Source: Sporanaerobacter acetigenes DSM 13106
Lineage (GTDB): Bacteria; Bacillota; Clostridia; Tissierellales; Sporanaerobacteraceae
DNA length: 64,000 nt
NCBI RefSeq assembly: GCF_900130025.1
Contig: NZ_FQXR01000012.1
Span: 1-64,000 of the forward strand
Direction of reading: 5' to 3'
The translations under genes and the position numbers were made by a program. Under the pieces are notes generated by a model. It was not told the DNA's origin and made no database searches. It saw only the letters and a list, made by a program, of their open reading frames with translations. Below are positions 1-9,685 of the stretch, one piece after another (position 1 is the stretch's first letter; each line of letters begins with the position of its first letter).

Positions 1-273
<273 letters not shown>

Positions 274-363
274 AAGTTTTACCTGTCTTAATAATTTTTA
301 ATTAAACTCAAGGATTGTTTCACGCTGTTCAATTATCATGGTTCTGTCACAGTTGACTTTTAT

Positions 364-392
364 AATATAGCATAGTTTTTTTTGTTTGTCAA
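364..392 (-). promoter_or_regulatory. rRNA operon promoter P2 (proximal)
   Basis: On the minus strand there is a perfect -35 TTGACA (387-392), a 17-base spacer and a -10 TATATT (364-369), about 90 bases upstream of the 16S 5' end. It points into the rRNA gene and fits a housekeeping sigma-A promoter. Confidence 0.8.
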
Positions 393-464
393 GTTTTTAT
401 TTGGACTTTTTATTTCGTTTGTTATTTCAACTTGTTATATGCTATATCAGCGACAACTCTTAAA

Positions 465-493
465 AATATACCAGGTTTTTTTCGCTTTGTCAA
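465..493 (-). promoter_or_regulatory. rRNA operon promoter P1 (distal)
   Basis: This is a second minus-strand promoter with the same architecture as the proximal one: TTGACA (488-493), a 17-base spacer and TATATT (465-470). The two -10 boxes are 101 bases apart. Tandem sigma-A promoters are usual for strongly expressed rRNA operons. The remaining bases between the rRNA and the LysR gene (274-600) are AT-rich and hold nothing else I can support. Confidence 0.8.
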
Positions 494-600
494 TAGGTTT
501 TGCTTTTTTATTTTAAATTTTTTTTACTCATATTGTAGCATAAAGCGATATATATTGTTAGAATATAATTAAATATATGATTTTGAAAGTGGTGATATAT

Positions 601-1512
601 TTGGATTTACGTCAACTAGAAACATTTGTAGAAGTATCAAAGCTAAAAAGTTTTTCAAAAGCCGCTGAAAAACTTTTCATTACTCAGCCTACTGTTACTA
701 GTCATATACAAAATCTAGAAAAGGAGCTTGGAACAGTGCTTATCAATCGTTCAGGTAAAAATATGGCTCTCACAGAAGCAGGAAGTATACTATATAAATA
801 TGCAATAAATATTATAAATACTTGCGAAATGGCTAAATTTGATTTGGATTCCTATAGAGGAAAAATACAAGGGCATTTAGATATTTGTTCTAGCTCTGTA
901 CCTCGAAAATATGTATTGCCTAATATATTAAAAGAATTTATCACGATATATCCCGACGTGACTTTTTCATTGCAAGATAAGGATTCAAGAGAAGTCGTTA
1001 AAAGTATATTGGAAGGTGAATCAGACTTTGGAATAGTAGGTGCTAAATATCAATCGAATCATCTAGAGTATATGGATTTGATTGAAGATAAATTGCTATT
1101 AGTTACCCCTAACAATAAAGATTTTACCATGAAAAATTATGCTATTTTAGATACAAGCATACTCACAAAGCATAAACTTATTTTAAGAGAAAAAGGTTCT
1201 GGAACAAGAGAACTTCTCGAAAATGAATTGGATAAAAATAAAATTTCACGCAGTCACTTAAAAACTATAGCTTATGTAGAAGATGCTGAAACCATTAAAA
1301 CTTTAATTTCTTTAGGGGTAGGAGTAAGTTTTCTTTCAGAAAGGGCAATTCAAGAAGAGTTAGCTTGCAACAAATTCAAAGTTTATAATGTTAAAAACTT
1401 AAATCTAAATAGAAAATTTTATTTTGTCTATCACAAGAGTAGACAGTTGTCACCTTTGTGTGAAACTTTTAAAGATTTTATATTAGAATACATATCAACT
1501 GTTTCTCTTTAA
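601..1512 (+). CDS. LysR family transcriptional regulator
   Basis: This is a DNA-binding transcriptional regulator of LysR type and normal family length (about 303 residues). The N-terminal winged HTH (residues 1-60, with SFSKAAEKLFITQPTVT) is followed by a periplasmic-binding-protein-like effector domain; the SGTRELLE segment and the GVGVSFLS loop are typical of its ligand pocket. I chose the TTG at 601 because AAAGTGGTGAT sits 5-15 bases upstream of it. The upstream in-frame ATG at 577 has no ribosome site. The HTH resembles the subgroup associated with selenium metabolism or CysL-like regulators, but no target gene is adjacent, so the effector is unknown. The gene is monocistronic and diverges from the rRNA operon. 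Confidence 0.85.
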   Translation: MDLRQLETFVEVSKLKSFSKAAEKLFITQPTVTSHIQNLEKELGTVLINRSGKNMALTEAGSILYKYAINIINTCEMAKFDLDSYRGKIQGHLDICSSSVPRKYVLPNILKEFITIYPDVTFSLQDKDSREVVKSILEGESDFGIVGAKYQSNHLEYMDLIEDKLLLVTPNNKDFTMKNYAILDTSILTKHKLILREKGSGTRELLENELDKNKISRSHLKTIAYVEDAETIKTLISLGVGVSFLSERAIQEELACNKFKVYNVKNLNLNRKFYFVYHKSRQLSPLCETFKDFILEYISTVSL

Positions 1513-1551
1513 GTATTTAAGCAACTTAATTTAAAGGAAATGTGATTTTCC

Positions 1552-1582
1552 AAAAAAAATCAGGCTATAGCCTGATTTTTTT
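1552..1582. terminator. bidirectional intrinsic terminator
   Basis: A perfect 18-base palindrome (1559-1576, half-site ATCAGGCTA) is flanked by an A-run on the left and a T-run on the right. It therefore works in both directions, between the convergent LysR gene and the aminopeptidase gene. Confidence 0.88.
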
Positions 1583-3008
1583 ATGCATTATAAAATGCTT
1601 TATATCCTTTATAAGTCATGTAAACATCTGCCTTACTTACAGCTTCATAAGGAGCATGCATACTAAGTACTGGAACCCCACAGTCAACTACTTCCATACC
1701 ATAATTAGCTAAAATGTAGGCAATAGTTCCTCCGCCTCCTTGGTCAACCTTTCCCAATTCAGCAGTCTGCCACATAACATTAGCCATATTAAATATTCTT
1801 CTAATATCTCCTATATACTCAGCATTTGCATCATTAGAACCACCTTTGCCTCTTGAACCAGTATACTTAACTAGCGCAATACCTTTGCCTAAATATGCAC
1901 TATTTCTTTTTTCAAATGCATCTGCATAATTTGGATCATATCCAGCAGCTACATCTGAAGATAGCACTCTTGAATTAGCCAGTGCTCTTCTAATTTTTAA
2001 ATTGTTAGCATTTTCGTCTAAAAGATATACTATTTCTGCAACAGTATCTTCAAAGAATCTAGAATGCATTCCTGTATTCCCTACACTTCCTATTTCTTCT
2101 TTGTCTACAAATAACCCTACAGCAGTTCTTTCAGGATTTTCAACTTCTAAAACTGCTCGTAGACAAGTGTATGCACATACCCTGTCATCATGACCATAGG
2201 ACAATACAAGGCCTCTATCTATACCTAAATCTTTTGATTTACCTGCTGGTACAGCTTCGATTTCAGCTGTAGTGAAATCTTCCTCTGTTATACCATATTT
2301 ATCATTTAATATCTTCAAAACATTCAACTTTACTTTTGAATCTATATCATCTGATTTATAAGGTATACTACCTATAATAATGTTTAAACCCTCTCCTGCT
2401 ATTGCCTCATCTAATTTTTTACTTCCTTGTTCTTTTGCCAAATGTGGCAACAAATCAGATATAAAGAATACAGGATCACTTTCGTCTTCTCCAATGACAA
2501 TATCCACTTTTTCTCCATTATTTTTGATAATTACTCCATGTAATGCAAGTGGCAATGAAACCCATTGGTACTTTCTTATCCCACCATAATAATGAGTTTT
2601 TAAATATGCCATATCTGAATCCTCATATAGTGGATTTTGTTTTAAATCTAATCTTGGAGAATCTATATGAGAGCCTACTATATTCATTCCACCAGATATA
2701 TCTTCTTTCCCAATTACAAACAATGCAACTCCTTTATTTTTATTGTTTGCATATACTTTCATTCCTGATATCAATTTCCCATTTGAATTCATTATTTCTT
2801 CTAGAGATTTAAATCCTTTTGCTTCAGCTCTCCTTATGATATCTTTTGTTGCTTCTCTTTCGGTCTTCCCATCGTCTAAAAATTTTTTATAATCTTCATT
2901 TACTTCAAATAATTCTTTTTCTTTCTCATCTGATAGTGCACTCCATACATTTTTAAATTCAAATGTCAAATCTTCTTTTAATTGTTTTGCATCTTTTTTG
3001 TTTGTCAT
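1581..3008 (-). CDS. M18 family aminopeptidase
   Basis: This is a zinc metalloaminopeptidase (475 residues, normal for M18) that removes N-terminal amino acids from cytoplasmic peptides. Visible family motifs include GSHIDSPRLDL (residues 112-122, metal ligand His114 and Asp116), VDKEEIGSVGNTGM (catalytic Glu and metal Glu) and SMHAPYEAVSKAD near the C-terminus (last metal-binding His). It is the last gene of the cheW-degS-degU run, 14 bases downstream of degU, with its own RBS (GGAGGTAATG). A terminator follows directly. Which amino acids it prefers cannot be told from sequence. Confidence 0.9.
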   Translation of the reverse strand: MTNKKDAKQLKEDLTFEFKNVWSALSDEKEKELFEVNEDYKKFLDDGKTEREATKDIIRRAEAKGFKSLEEIMNSNGKLISGMKVYANNKNKGVALFVIGKEDISGGMNIVGSHIDSPRLDLKQNPLYEDSDMAYLKTHYYGGIRKYQWVSLPLALHGVIIKNNGEKVDIVIGEDESDPVFFISDLLPHLAKEQGSKKLDEAIAGEGLNIIIGSIPYKSDDIDSKVKLNVLKILNDKYGITEEDFTTAEIEAVPAGKSKDLGIDRGLVLSYGHDDRVCAYTCLRAVLEVENPERTAVGLFVDKEEIGSVGNTGMHSRFFEDTVAEIVYLLDENANNLKIRRALANSRVLSSDVAAGYDPNYADAFEKRNSAYLGKGIALVKYTGSRGKGGSNDANAEYIGDIRRIFNMANVMWQTAELGKVDQGGGGTIAYILANYGMEVVDCGVPVLSMHAPYEAVSKADVYMTYKGYKAFYNA

Positions 3009-3022
3009 TTCATTACCTCCAT

Positions 3023-3685
3023 CTATATGGTTTTAATATTATTTTTATAAGCAAAAATGGCAGCTTGTATCCTGTCACTAACATCAATTTTTTTAAAGAT
3101 ATTAGATACATGATTCTTAACTGTCTTTTCGCTGATAAATAACCTCTCTGCAATTTCCCTATTATTTAGGCCTTCAGCTATTAGCGTTAATACTTCATAT
3201 TCTCTTTTAGTCAAAGCTTGAACTTTCCTATAATCTCTACTTCCATCAGCTTCTTCAGAATTTAATTCTTCTACTAAAATTGAAGCAACACTAGGTTGTA
3301 TATAAGTTTTGCCACTTTTCACATCCCTAATTGCTTTGATTAGACTATCTGCATCTGAATCTTTTAATACATATCCATTAGCCCCCATCTTCATGGTTTC
3401 TAGTAAATATTCTCTGTCATCATGAATTGTAAGCATTATAATTTTTGAATTTGTTCCTAAGTCTTTAAGTCGTCTTAGTGCGTCTATGCCATTAGCTTTA
3501 GGCATATTTATATCTAAAAGTATAACATCCGGTTTATAGGCCAATGCTTTTTCAACAGTTTCTTCCCCATCTCCAGCTTGACTTATGACATCAATGTCAT
3601 CTTCAAGTTCTAATATCTGCTTTAATCCCTCTCTTAAAAGTACATGATCATCTGCTATCATAACTGTAATATTATTCTCCTTCAT
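3023..3685 (-). CDS. DegU-like response regulator (NarL/FixJ family)
   Basis: This 220-residue two-component response regulator has a receiver domain with phosphoacceptor Asp in VILLDINMP (about residue 58), acidic pocket ADDH near the N-terminus, and a C-terminal LuxR-type HTH ([15 protein letters not shown] ... [16 protein letters not shown]). I chose the ATG at 3685, nine bases after AGGAGG (3695-3700). Longer in-frame starts begin at or before that ribosome site. It overlaps the upstream kinase gene by 14 bases, so the two are translationally coupled partners. DegU-type regulators usually control exoprotein, motility or biofilm genes. Confidence 0.9.
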   Translation of the reverse strand: MKENNITVMIADDHVLLREGLKQILELEDDIDVISQAGDGEETVEKALAYKPDVILLDINMPKANGIDALRRLKDLGTNSKIIMLTIHDDREYLLETMKMGANGYVLKDSDADSLIKAIRDVKSGKTYIQPSVASILVEELNSEEADGSRDYRKVQALTKREYEVLTLIAEGLNNREIAERLFISEKTVKNHVSNIFKKIDVSDRIQAAIFAYKNNIKTI

Positions 3686-4850
3686 GAACATTTTCCTCCT
3701 CACTTAATGGTATAGAGAGATATACTTTGGTCCCCATGCCTGGAGATGATGTTATCTTGAACTTTCCATTTAAGAGTTCTGCCCTTTCTTTCATACTTAT
3801 TAGTCCAAAACCACCGGAATGTAAATCTCTATCAATTGGATTTTTTGAAATATCAAATCCATCTCCATCGTCATCTACTATTAAATTTAACCTAGTTAAG
3901 GTCTTCTCTATCCTTATATCTACATTTTTAGCATGAGAATGTTTTTCAATATTGTTGAGAGATTCTTGCATTATTCTAAAAACAGCAATTTTTATCACTG
4001 ATTCAACATTGTTCATATCCCCTAATGTATTCAAGTTCACATGAATTTCATTTTCCTTTTCAAAATTATAAATATATCTTTCCAAAGTAGGTACTAATCC
4101 TAAATCATCTAAAGACATAGGTCTTAGGTCATAAATGATTTTTCTTATACTCTTCAAATTTCCCTTTGCTATGTCTTTTAAATTGACCAATTCATGTTTA
4201 GCTCTATCTTTGTCAGAATCTATAAGTCTTTCACAGAGTTCAGCTTTAACTAAAATATTGGCCATTGACTGAGCTGGTCCATCATGAATATCTCTTGCCA
4301 GACGTTGTCTCTCTTCTTCTTGAGCTTCTATTATTTTAATCCCCAGGTATTGTTTTTTGCTCAAATCATCTACAGCAAGTAAAATATCGTCTAAATTACC
4401 TTTTAAATATTCTATAGCAACTCCTACTTGCTTATTAATCTTTTCTGCTTTTTCTAAAACTACCAACGACTCTTTATATCTTATTTCTAACTCTTTTCTT
4501 TTTTCAATGAGTGTTCTCTCTTCTTCTCGTTTTAGCGTAAGCAATACTCTTAAGTCATTAGCCTTTTCATAAGCCTTCCTTATGGCTTCTTCATTATAAA
4601 TCTGAAAATTCTTACTTACAGTTGCTAGTTTCATTCTGCTTTTCCTGTCTTCTAAATCTAGATTATCAACTTCATCAACAACTTCATTGACCCTTATTTT
4701 AACTTTTTCTAATTCTTCTTCTATGTTTTTACACTCTCTTCTAGCATGCTCTGTTATTTCAAAAATTTCTTCCCTATTTTTTTCTATAGTATCTATGGTT
4801 TCATTAAGTATTTGATTTATTCTCTTAACATCCAAGACAGAATCACTCAT
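3672..4850 (-). CDS. DegS-like cytoplasmic sensor histidine kinase
   Basis: This 392-residue kinase has no membrane segment. The N-terminal 165 residues are long charged helices (DegS-type coiled-coil sensor). A HisKA_3 dimerisation helix follows with [17 protein letters not shown] (phospho-acceptor His189), then a HATPase domain with DDDGDGFD and [15 protein letters not shown]. It phosphorylates the DegU-like regulator encoded by the overlapping downstream gene. A good RBS (GAGGTG) precedes the start. Because it is soluble, its input must be an intracellular signal or protein partner; the preceding cheW gene (18 bases upstream) is a possible link. Confidence 0.92.
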   Translation of the reverse strand: MSDSVLDVKRINQILNETIDTIEKNREEIFEITEHARRECKNIEEELEKVKIRVNEVVDEVDNLDLEDRKSRMKLATVSKNFQIYNEEAIRKAYEKANDLRVLLTLKREEERTLIEKRKELEIRYKESLVVLEKAEKINKQVGVAIEYLKGNLDDILLAVDDLSKKQYLGIKIIEAQEEERQRLARDIHDGPAQSMANILVKAELCERLIDSDKDRAKHELVNLKDIAKGNLKSIRKIIYDLRPMSLDDLGLVPTLERYIYNFEKENEIHVNLNTLGDMNNVESVIKIAVFRIMQESLNNIEKHSHAKNVDIRIEKTLTRLNLIVDDDGDGFDISKNPIDRDLHSGGFGLISMKERAELLNGKFKITSSPGMGTKVYLSIPLSEEENVHEGE

Positions 4851-4868
4851 GTTTTTACACCTCTAATT

Positions 4869-5327
4869 CTACAATTCCATTTGAGCTAATTCATTTTTTT
4901 CCTCGTCACTTAAAACCTTCTCAAGATCTATTAATATGAGTAGCCTTTTTTCATCTAATTTTCCCACACCTGTAATATACCTTCTATCTACACTCGAAAT
5001 AATGTCTGGAGCAGGATCTATATCTTCATCATCTAATCTTACAGTCTGTGAAGCTTCATCTACAACAAATCCAACCTGCTTATCCTTTAAATTTATAATG
5101 ATTATTCTTGTGTCATTAGTCACTCCATTGTCTTCTAAATTAAATCTTTTTTCCAAATTAACTATAGGTATTACTTTTCCTCTAAAATTTATTATACCTT
5201 CTATAAAGTCAGGAGTGTTTGGAACTTTTACAGACTCTTGATATGGACCAATTTCTTTGACATTCATTATATCTATGCCATACTCTTCTTTGCCTAGTTT
5301 GAATACCACATATTGCTGTTCTGCCAT
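4869..5327 (-). CDS. cheW: CheW-type chemotaxis coupling protein
   Basis: This single-domain CheW protein (152 residues) normally bridges chemoreceptors and the CheA kinase. It shows the CheW fold signature: VVFKLGKEEYGIDIMNVKEI at the N-terminus, IEGIINFRGKVIPIVNL in the middle and RLLILIDLEKVLS at the end. No cheA, receptor or flagellar gene is nearby; instead it leads an operon with degS, degU and an aminopeptidase. The RBS GGGGGATG precedes the ATG. It may serve a chemotaxis array encoded elsewhere, or feed the DegS-like kinase, which is inference. Confidence 0.92.
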   Translation of the reverse strand: MAEQQYVVFKLGKEEYGIDIMNVKEIGPYQESVKVPNTPDFIEGIINFRGKVIPIVNLEKRFNLEDNGVTNDTRIIIINLKDKQVGFVVDEASQTVRLDDEDIDPAPDIISSVDRRYITGVGKLDEKRLLILIDLEKVLSDEEKNELAQMEL

Positions 5328-5358
5328 TTTTCATCCCCCTTTATTCAGTTATGTATAA

Positions 5359-5390
5359 GTAGAAATATACTTTTCTACTTATATTTCTAC
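5359..5390 (-). promoter_or_regulatory. inverted repeat in the cheW leader
   Basis: There is a perfect 11-base inverted repeat (5359-5369 and 5380-5390, arm GTAGAAATATA) with a 10-base loop, about 30 bases upstream of the cheW start. It could be an operator or a 5'-UTR stem-loop. A weak promoter-like pair lies just upstream on the minus strand (TTTCAA, 17 bases, TAATTA). Confidence 0.4.
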
Positions 5391-5411
5391 ATAATTATCT
5401 AAATTCCTCTT

Positions 5412-5440
5412 TTTTTGAAAAAGAGCACACTTTTGTGTGC
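5412..5440 (-). terminator. intrinsic terminator of the hut operon
   Basis: The hairpin has stem GCACAC/GTGTGC (5425-5430 and 5435-5440) and loop AAAA on the minus strand. It is followed by a T-rich tract (TCTTTTT) and lies 9 bases after the hutI stop codon. Confidence 0.75.
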
Positions 5441-5449
5441 AAAGCGTGC

Positions 5450-6706
5450 TCATTCCCTTACAATTATACCTTTTTTTATAACTTTTTCAACATGATTTAT
5501 ACCAAAATGATATATTATATAATTTAGATTTGGAGAATCAAATATGACAATATCTGCTTGCTTTCCTTTCTCTATGCTACCTATTTTCTTCTCAAGTCCC
5601 AGTGCACAAGCTCCGTTCATTGTTGCCGCAGTTATAACTTCTTCTGGAGTCATCTTCATTATAAGTGAAGCAAAACTCATCACCAATTGCATATTTTCTG
5701 TAGGGCAGCTTCCTGGATTATAATCTGTAGAAAGAGATACTGGTATACCTGTTTCTATCATTTTCCTAGCCTTTGCAAAATTGCCTGTCTGCAAATTGAA
5801 AGATGTTGCTGGCAATAAATTGGCTATAACTCTACTTTCAGCCATTTTTTTCATTCCTTCATCGCTAGCAGCTACAAGATGATCTGCAGTTATACAACCT
5901 GCTTCTGCAGCTAATTCCGCACCACCTAGTGGCTTTATTTCATCTGCATGAATCTTAGGAATTAGATCATATTTTTTACCTGCATTTAAAATCTTTCTCG
6001 ACTGTTCTACACTGAAAACACCTTCTTCGCAAAATACATCACAGAATTTTGCCAAATGTCTATTACTTACTTCAGGAATCATTTCTTTTATCAACTTATC
6101 TACAAATTCATTTGAATTTTCTTTATACTTTTCTGGTATTGCATGAGCCCCTAAAAAAGTAGAAATTATATCTATAGGATGATCTTCGTTTAATTTTTTT
6201 GCTACCTCTAATTGTTTCAATTCAGTATCAAAATCATCTATTCCATATCCACTCTTTGCCTCAACAGTTGTAACTCCATAAGAAAGCATGATATCTAAAC
6301 TTTTTTTTGCTTTGTCATAAAGTTCTTCAAAACTTGCTTCTTTAGTAGCCTTAACAGTACTGTGTATTCCCCCACCCATTTTTAGTATATCCAAGTATCC
6401 CATTCCATTTAGCTTCATAGCCAGTTCATTTTCTCTTGAGCCTCCATGAACTAAATGAGTATGAGAATCCACAAGCCCTGGGGTTACAGTTTTTCCACTT
6501 CCATCAATGAATATGGTTTCTTCACCTACCTCTATGTGGGATGGAAGTTTTCCATTCCCCACATAGATAATTTCATCCTCATTTATAGCTACAATACCAT
6601 TTTGGATTAGACCAATATTTCTCATTTCTTCTTTAACCCTAGGTCTATTTGGACCTTCCATGGTTATTAAATTGGAAATATTTTTTATAACTATAGTAGC
6701 TTTCAT
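5450..6706 (-). CDS. hutI: imidazolonepropionase
   Basis: This enzyme hydrolyses 4-imidazolone-5-propionate to N-formimino-L-glutamate, step three of histidine degradation. At 418 residues it has normal length. Amidohydrolase-superfamily metal motifs are intact: DSHTHLVHGGSREN (HxH), KIHADEIKPLGGAELA, TADHLVAAS and the catalytic Asp in LSTDYNPGSCPTENMQ. It is the last gene of the hut operon, 9 bases after ftcD, and is followed by a terminator. Confidence 0.96.
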   Translation of the reverse strand: MKATIVIKNISNLITMEGPNRPRVKEEMRNIGLIQNGIVAINEDEIIYVGNGKLPSHIEVGEETIFIDGSGKTVTPGLVDSHTHLVHGGSRENELAMKLNGMGYLDILKMGGGIHSTVKATKEASFEELYDKAKKSLDIMLSYGVTTVEAKSGYGIDDFDTELKQLEVAKKLNEDHPIDIISTFLGAHAIPEKYKENSNEFVDKLIKEMIPEVSNRHLAKFCDVFCEEGVFSVEQSRKILNAGKKYDLIPKIHADEIKPLGGAELAAEAGCITADHLVAASDEGMKKMAESRVIANLLPATSFNLQTGNFAKARKMIETGIPVSLSTDYNPGSCPTENMQLVMSFASLIMKMTPEEVITAATMNGACALGLEKKIGSIEKGKQADIVIFDSPNLNYIIYHFGINHVEKVIKKGIIVRE

Positions 6707-6715
6707 TTCATCACC

Positions 6716-7612
6716 TTATTCAAATATTCTATTTTCTAATATTTGTCCATAATCAAAATTTTCAACTTTTAAATAGTAATCTGCACAATCAATAAGTGCA
6801 TTCATAGGTACAAGTCCTATTACTTCACTTCCTATGACATTTACACCATATCTATTTGCTTCTCTTTCAATCATATCAAATACTCTATATAGTGGTGTCT
6901 TTGTATAATCTACCATATTCATTGACACCTGTACAATATCTCTTTCTTTTATCTCTATGCCTAAAGCCTTGCAATACTTTAATCCTCCACTACTTGCTCT
7001 TACAGCTTTAGCTATTTTTTTAGCAACCGTTATATCATTTGTACCCAAATTCACATTAAAAGCAACTAGTGGCATTCTAGCTCCTACTGCTGTCACACCA
7101 GATTTAATATTTAGCTCATCTGGACCAAAGTCTGGTTTCCACATTTCTTTTTTTAATTTTTCAGCCATTCCTTCATATTGGCCTTTTCTAATTTCTGCTA
7201 AATTTTCTCTATGAGAAGCTGTAGCAGATTTTTCATATAGAAATACAGGTATATTTAACTCTTCACCTATTCTCTTTGCCAATTTTCTAGATAGTTCTAT
7301 AGCTTCTTCCATAGTCACATCAGATATAGGAATCAAAGGTATAACATCAGTTGCACCCATTCTTGGATGTTCTCCTGTATGCTTTGTCATATCAATTAGT
7401 TCAGAGGCTCTTTTACATGCATTGAATGTAGCTTCAAGTACATTTTCTGGTTCTCCAATAAAAGTAACTACTGTACGATTGTGGTCTTTGTCCGAGGAAT
7501 AATCAAGTAGCTTCACATCTTCTACTTTTCTTACTTCATCTAATATTTTTTCAATCAATTCTTTATTTCTACCTTCACTAAAATTTGGAACACATTCGAT
7601 AAGTCTAGCCAT
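6716..7612 (-). CDS. ftcD: glutamate formimidoyltransferase
   Basis: This enzyme transfers the formimino group of N-formimino-L-glutamate to tetrahydrofolate, giving glutamate and 5-formimino-THF. The 298-residue protein is the formiminotransferase half only (N-terminal LIECVPNFSEGRN, then HTGEHPRMGATDVIPL and the C-terminal GSEVIGLVPMNAL). The cyclodeaminase domain present in the bifunctional animal enzyme is absent and no fchA gene lies in this operon, so formimino-THF cyclodeaminase must be encoded elsewhere. It uses this folate branch instead of HutE/HutF or HutG. The RBS GGAGGAG precedes the start. Confidence 0.95.
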   Translation of the reverse strand: MARLIECVPNFSEGRNKELIEKILDEVRKVEDVKLLDYSSDKDHNRTVVTFIGEPENVLEATFNACKRASELIDMTKHTGEHPRMGATDVIPLIPISDVTMEEAIELSRKLAKRIGEELNIPVFLYEKSATASHRENLAEIRKGQYEGMAEKLKKEMWKPDFGPDELNIKSGVTAVGARMPLVAFNVNLGTNDITVAKKIAKAVRASSGGLKYCKALGIEIKERDIVQVSMNMVDYTKTPLYRVFDMIEREANRYGVNVIGSEVIGLVPMNALIDCADYYLKVENFDYGQILENRIFE

Positions 7613-7632
7613 TGAATCTCCTCCTAAAAAAT

Positions 7633-9669
7633 TTATTTGTTGTATTTTTCATAAGTATCATCAACTAATTTTTTCACAAGTTCTTCATTTGCTACATAAG
7701 GAATAGTTATATGATCTGTTTTTTCATGTTTTTCATTATATTCAATACAAGTTTTTATTGAATTTTCATTTCTAGCCCAAGATCTTCTTGCTACTCCTCC
7801 CATGACATCCCAAGGCATAGCAGTACTAATAATTTGGTCAACTCTTTCACTTCCATCAAGTACTAGTCCAAATCCTCCATTGATAGATTTTCCTATACCT
7901 ACTCCACCACCATTGTGTAGAGCAATCAAGCTCATTCCCCTTGCAGCATTCCCTGCATAGCAATGAGTAGCCATATCTGCCATTATATTGCTTCCATCTT
8001 TTATATTTGCAGTTTCTCTAAATGGTGAATCTGTTCCACCTGTATCATGATGGTCTCTTCCTATCATTACAGGACCTATTTCTCCATTTCTAACCATTTC
8101 ATTAAATTTAAGAGCTATGTCTCTTCTACCTAATGCATCTTGATAAAGTATTCTTGCTTGAGTTCCTACAACTAAAGCATGTTCTTCTGCATCTCTTATC
8201 CAAATATAGTTGTCTCTGTCTTGTCCACGTCTATTTGGATCTATGCACTCCATTGCAGCCTTATCAGTTTTTATCAAATCCTCATGTTTTCCACTTAAAC
8301 ATACCCATCTAAATGGCCCATATCCATAGTCAAATAGCATTGGTCCCATTATATCTTCTACATAAGATGGGAATATAAATCCTTCGCTTTCATCAACTCC
8401 ATTTTTAGCTATTTCTTTAGCGCCTGCATCAAATACTGCTTTCATAAAACTATTTCCATAGTCAAAGAAATAAGTTCCTCTATCAACTAATTTTTTTATC
8501 AATTCAAAATGATGTCTCAAAGACTTATCTACAAGTTCAACAAATTGTTCTTTATCTGTCTTTAACATTTCTGTTCTCTCATCAAAAGTCAAACTTTGAG
8601 GACAATATCCTCCATCATAAGGTGCATGACAAGAAGTTTGGTCTGATAGAAGATCTATTTTTATATCTTTTTTAACTACATATTCAAGTAAATCTACAAT
8701 ATTTCCATGATAAGCTATAGCTATAGCTTCCTTTTTCTCTATATATTCATTAGCTATATTAAATATTTCATCTAAATCGTCTGAACACTTATCTATCCAA
8801 CCTTGATCCAATCTAGTTTTTATCCTTGAATAGTCAACTTCAGCTATTATCCCTACACCATTAGCTATTTCTATGGCTTTCCCTTGAGCTCCACTCATTC
8901 CTCCCAATCCCGAACTTACAAATATATGTCCTCTTAAATCTCCATCTTCTGGAATTCCAAGTTTCAATCTACCTGCATTTAAAATGGTATTATATGTCCC
9001 ATGAACTATACCTTGAGGCCCTATATACATCCAACCACCAGCAGTCATCTGACCATAGTTGGCAAATCCCATGGCTTGAGCTTTTATCCAATGTTCTTGA
9101 TCATCAAACATACCAACCATTAATGCATTTGTTATGATAACTCTTGGACTGTGTTTGAAAGATTTAAATAGTCCTACAGGATGCCCTGATGCAACTACAA
9201 GAGTTTGCTCATCTGTCAATTCTTCAAGATATTTTTTTAAGAGTCTATATTGCATCCAGTTTTGACATACCTGACCTGTTTCCCCATAAGTTACAAGTTC
9301 ATAAGGATACAATGCTACGTCAAAATCTAAATTGTTGTCTATCATTACTTGAAAAGCTTTTCCTTCAATGCAATTACCTTTGTACTCATCTATGGGTTTC
9401 CCTTTGATTTGTCCTTCAGGTCTAAATCTATATCCATAGATTCTTCCACGAGTATATAGCTCTTCTAGAAACTCCGGAGCTAATTTTTCATGTAATTCTT
9501 CTGGAACATATCTTAATGCATTCTTTAGTGCTATTTCAGTTTCTCTTTGCGTTAAGTTAAATTCTCTCTTTGGTGCTCTCCTTAGGCCTTCAACAAATTT
9601 AGGCATTGGAGGCAATTCATTATCCAACTTAATTGTCATAGCTTTTGAAATGTCAATATTATTTACCAT
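7633..9669 (-). CDS. hutU: urocanate hydratase (long form)
   Basis: This enzyme converts urocanate to 4-imidazolone-5-propionate using NAD+ as an electrophilic cofactor. The protein is 678 residues, about 120 longer than the common 550-560-residue HutU. This long form is known in anaerobic Firmicutes, so it is not a fusion. Visible features are SSGLGGMSGAQGKAIEIANG (NAD-binding glycine-rich loop), DQTSCHAPYDGGYCPQ, GRDHHDTGGTDSPFRET and LHNGGGVGIGKSINGGFG. It lies between hutH and ftcD with 16-20-base gaps, so the operon is almost certainly one transcript. Confidence 0.95.
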   Translation of the reverse strand: MVNNIDISKAMTIKLDNELPPMPKFVEGLRRAPKREFNLTQRETEIALKNALRYVPEELHEKLAPEFLEELYTRGRIYGYRFRPEGQIKGKPIDEYKGNCIEGKAFQVMIDNNLDFDVALYPYELVTYGETGQVCQNWMQYRLLKKYLEELTDEQTLVVASGHPVGLFKSFKHSPRVIITNALMVGMFDDQEHWIKAQAMGFANYGQMTAGGWMYIGPQGIVHGTYNTILNAGRLKLGIPEDGDLRGHIFVSSGLGGMSGAQGKAIEIANGVGIIAEVDYSRIKTRLDQGWIDKCSDDLDEIFNIANEYIEKKEAIAIAYHGNIVDLLEYVVKKDIKIDLLSDQTSCHAPYDGGYCPQSLTFDERTEMLKTDKEQFVELVDKSLRHHFELIKKLVDRGTYFFDYGNSFMKAVFDAGAKEIAKNGVDESEGFIFPSYVEDIMGPMLFDYGYGPFRWVCLSGKHEDLIKTDKAAMECIDPNRRGQDRDNYIWIRDAEEHALVVGTQARILYQDALGRRDIALKFNEMVRNGEIGPVMIGRDHHDTGGTDSPFRETANIKDGSNIMADMATHCYAGNAARGMSLIALHNGGGVGIGKSINGGFGLVLDGSERVDQIISTAMPWDVMGGVARRSWARNENSIKTCIEYNEKHEKTDHITIPYVANEELVKKLVDDTYEKYNK

Positions 9670-9685
9670 AAAAACTCCTCCTTTT

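Noticed and set aside
577-600. ATG at 577 as the start of the LysR gene
   Set aside because: It has no ribosome site, and the family N-terminus begins at the TTG at 601, which has AAAGTGGTGAT upstream.
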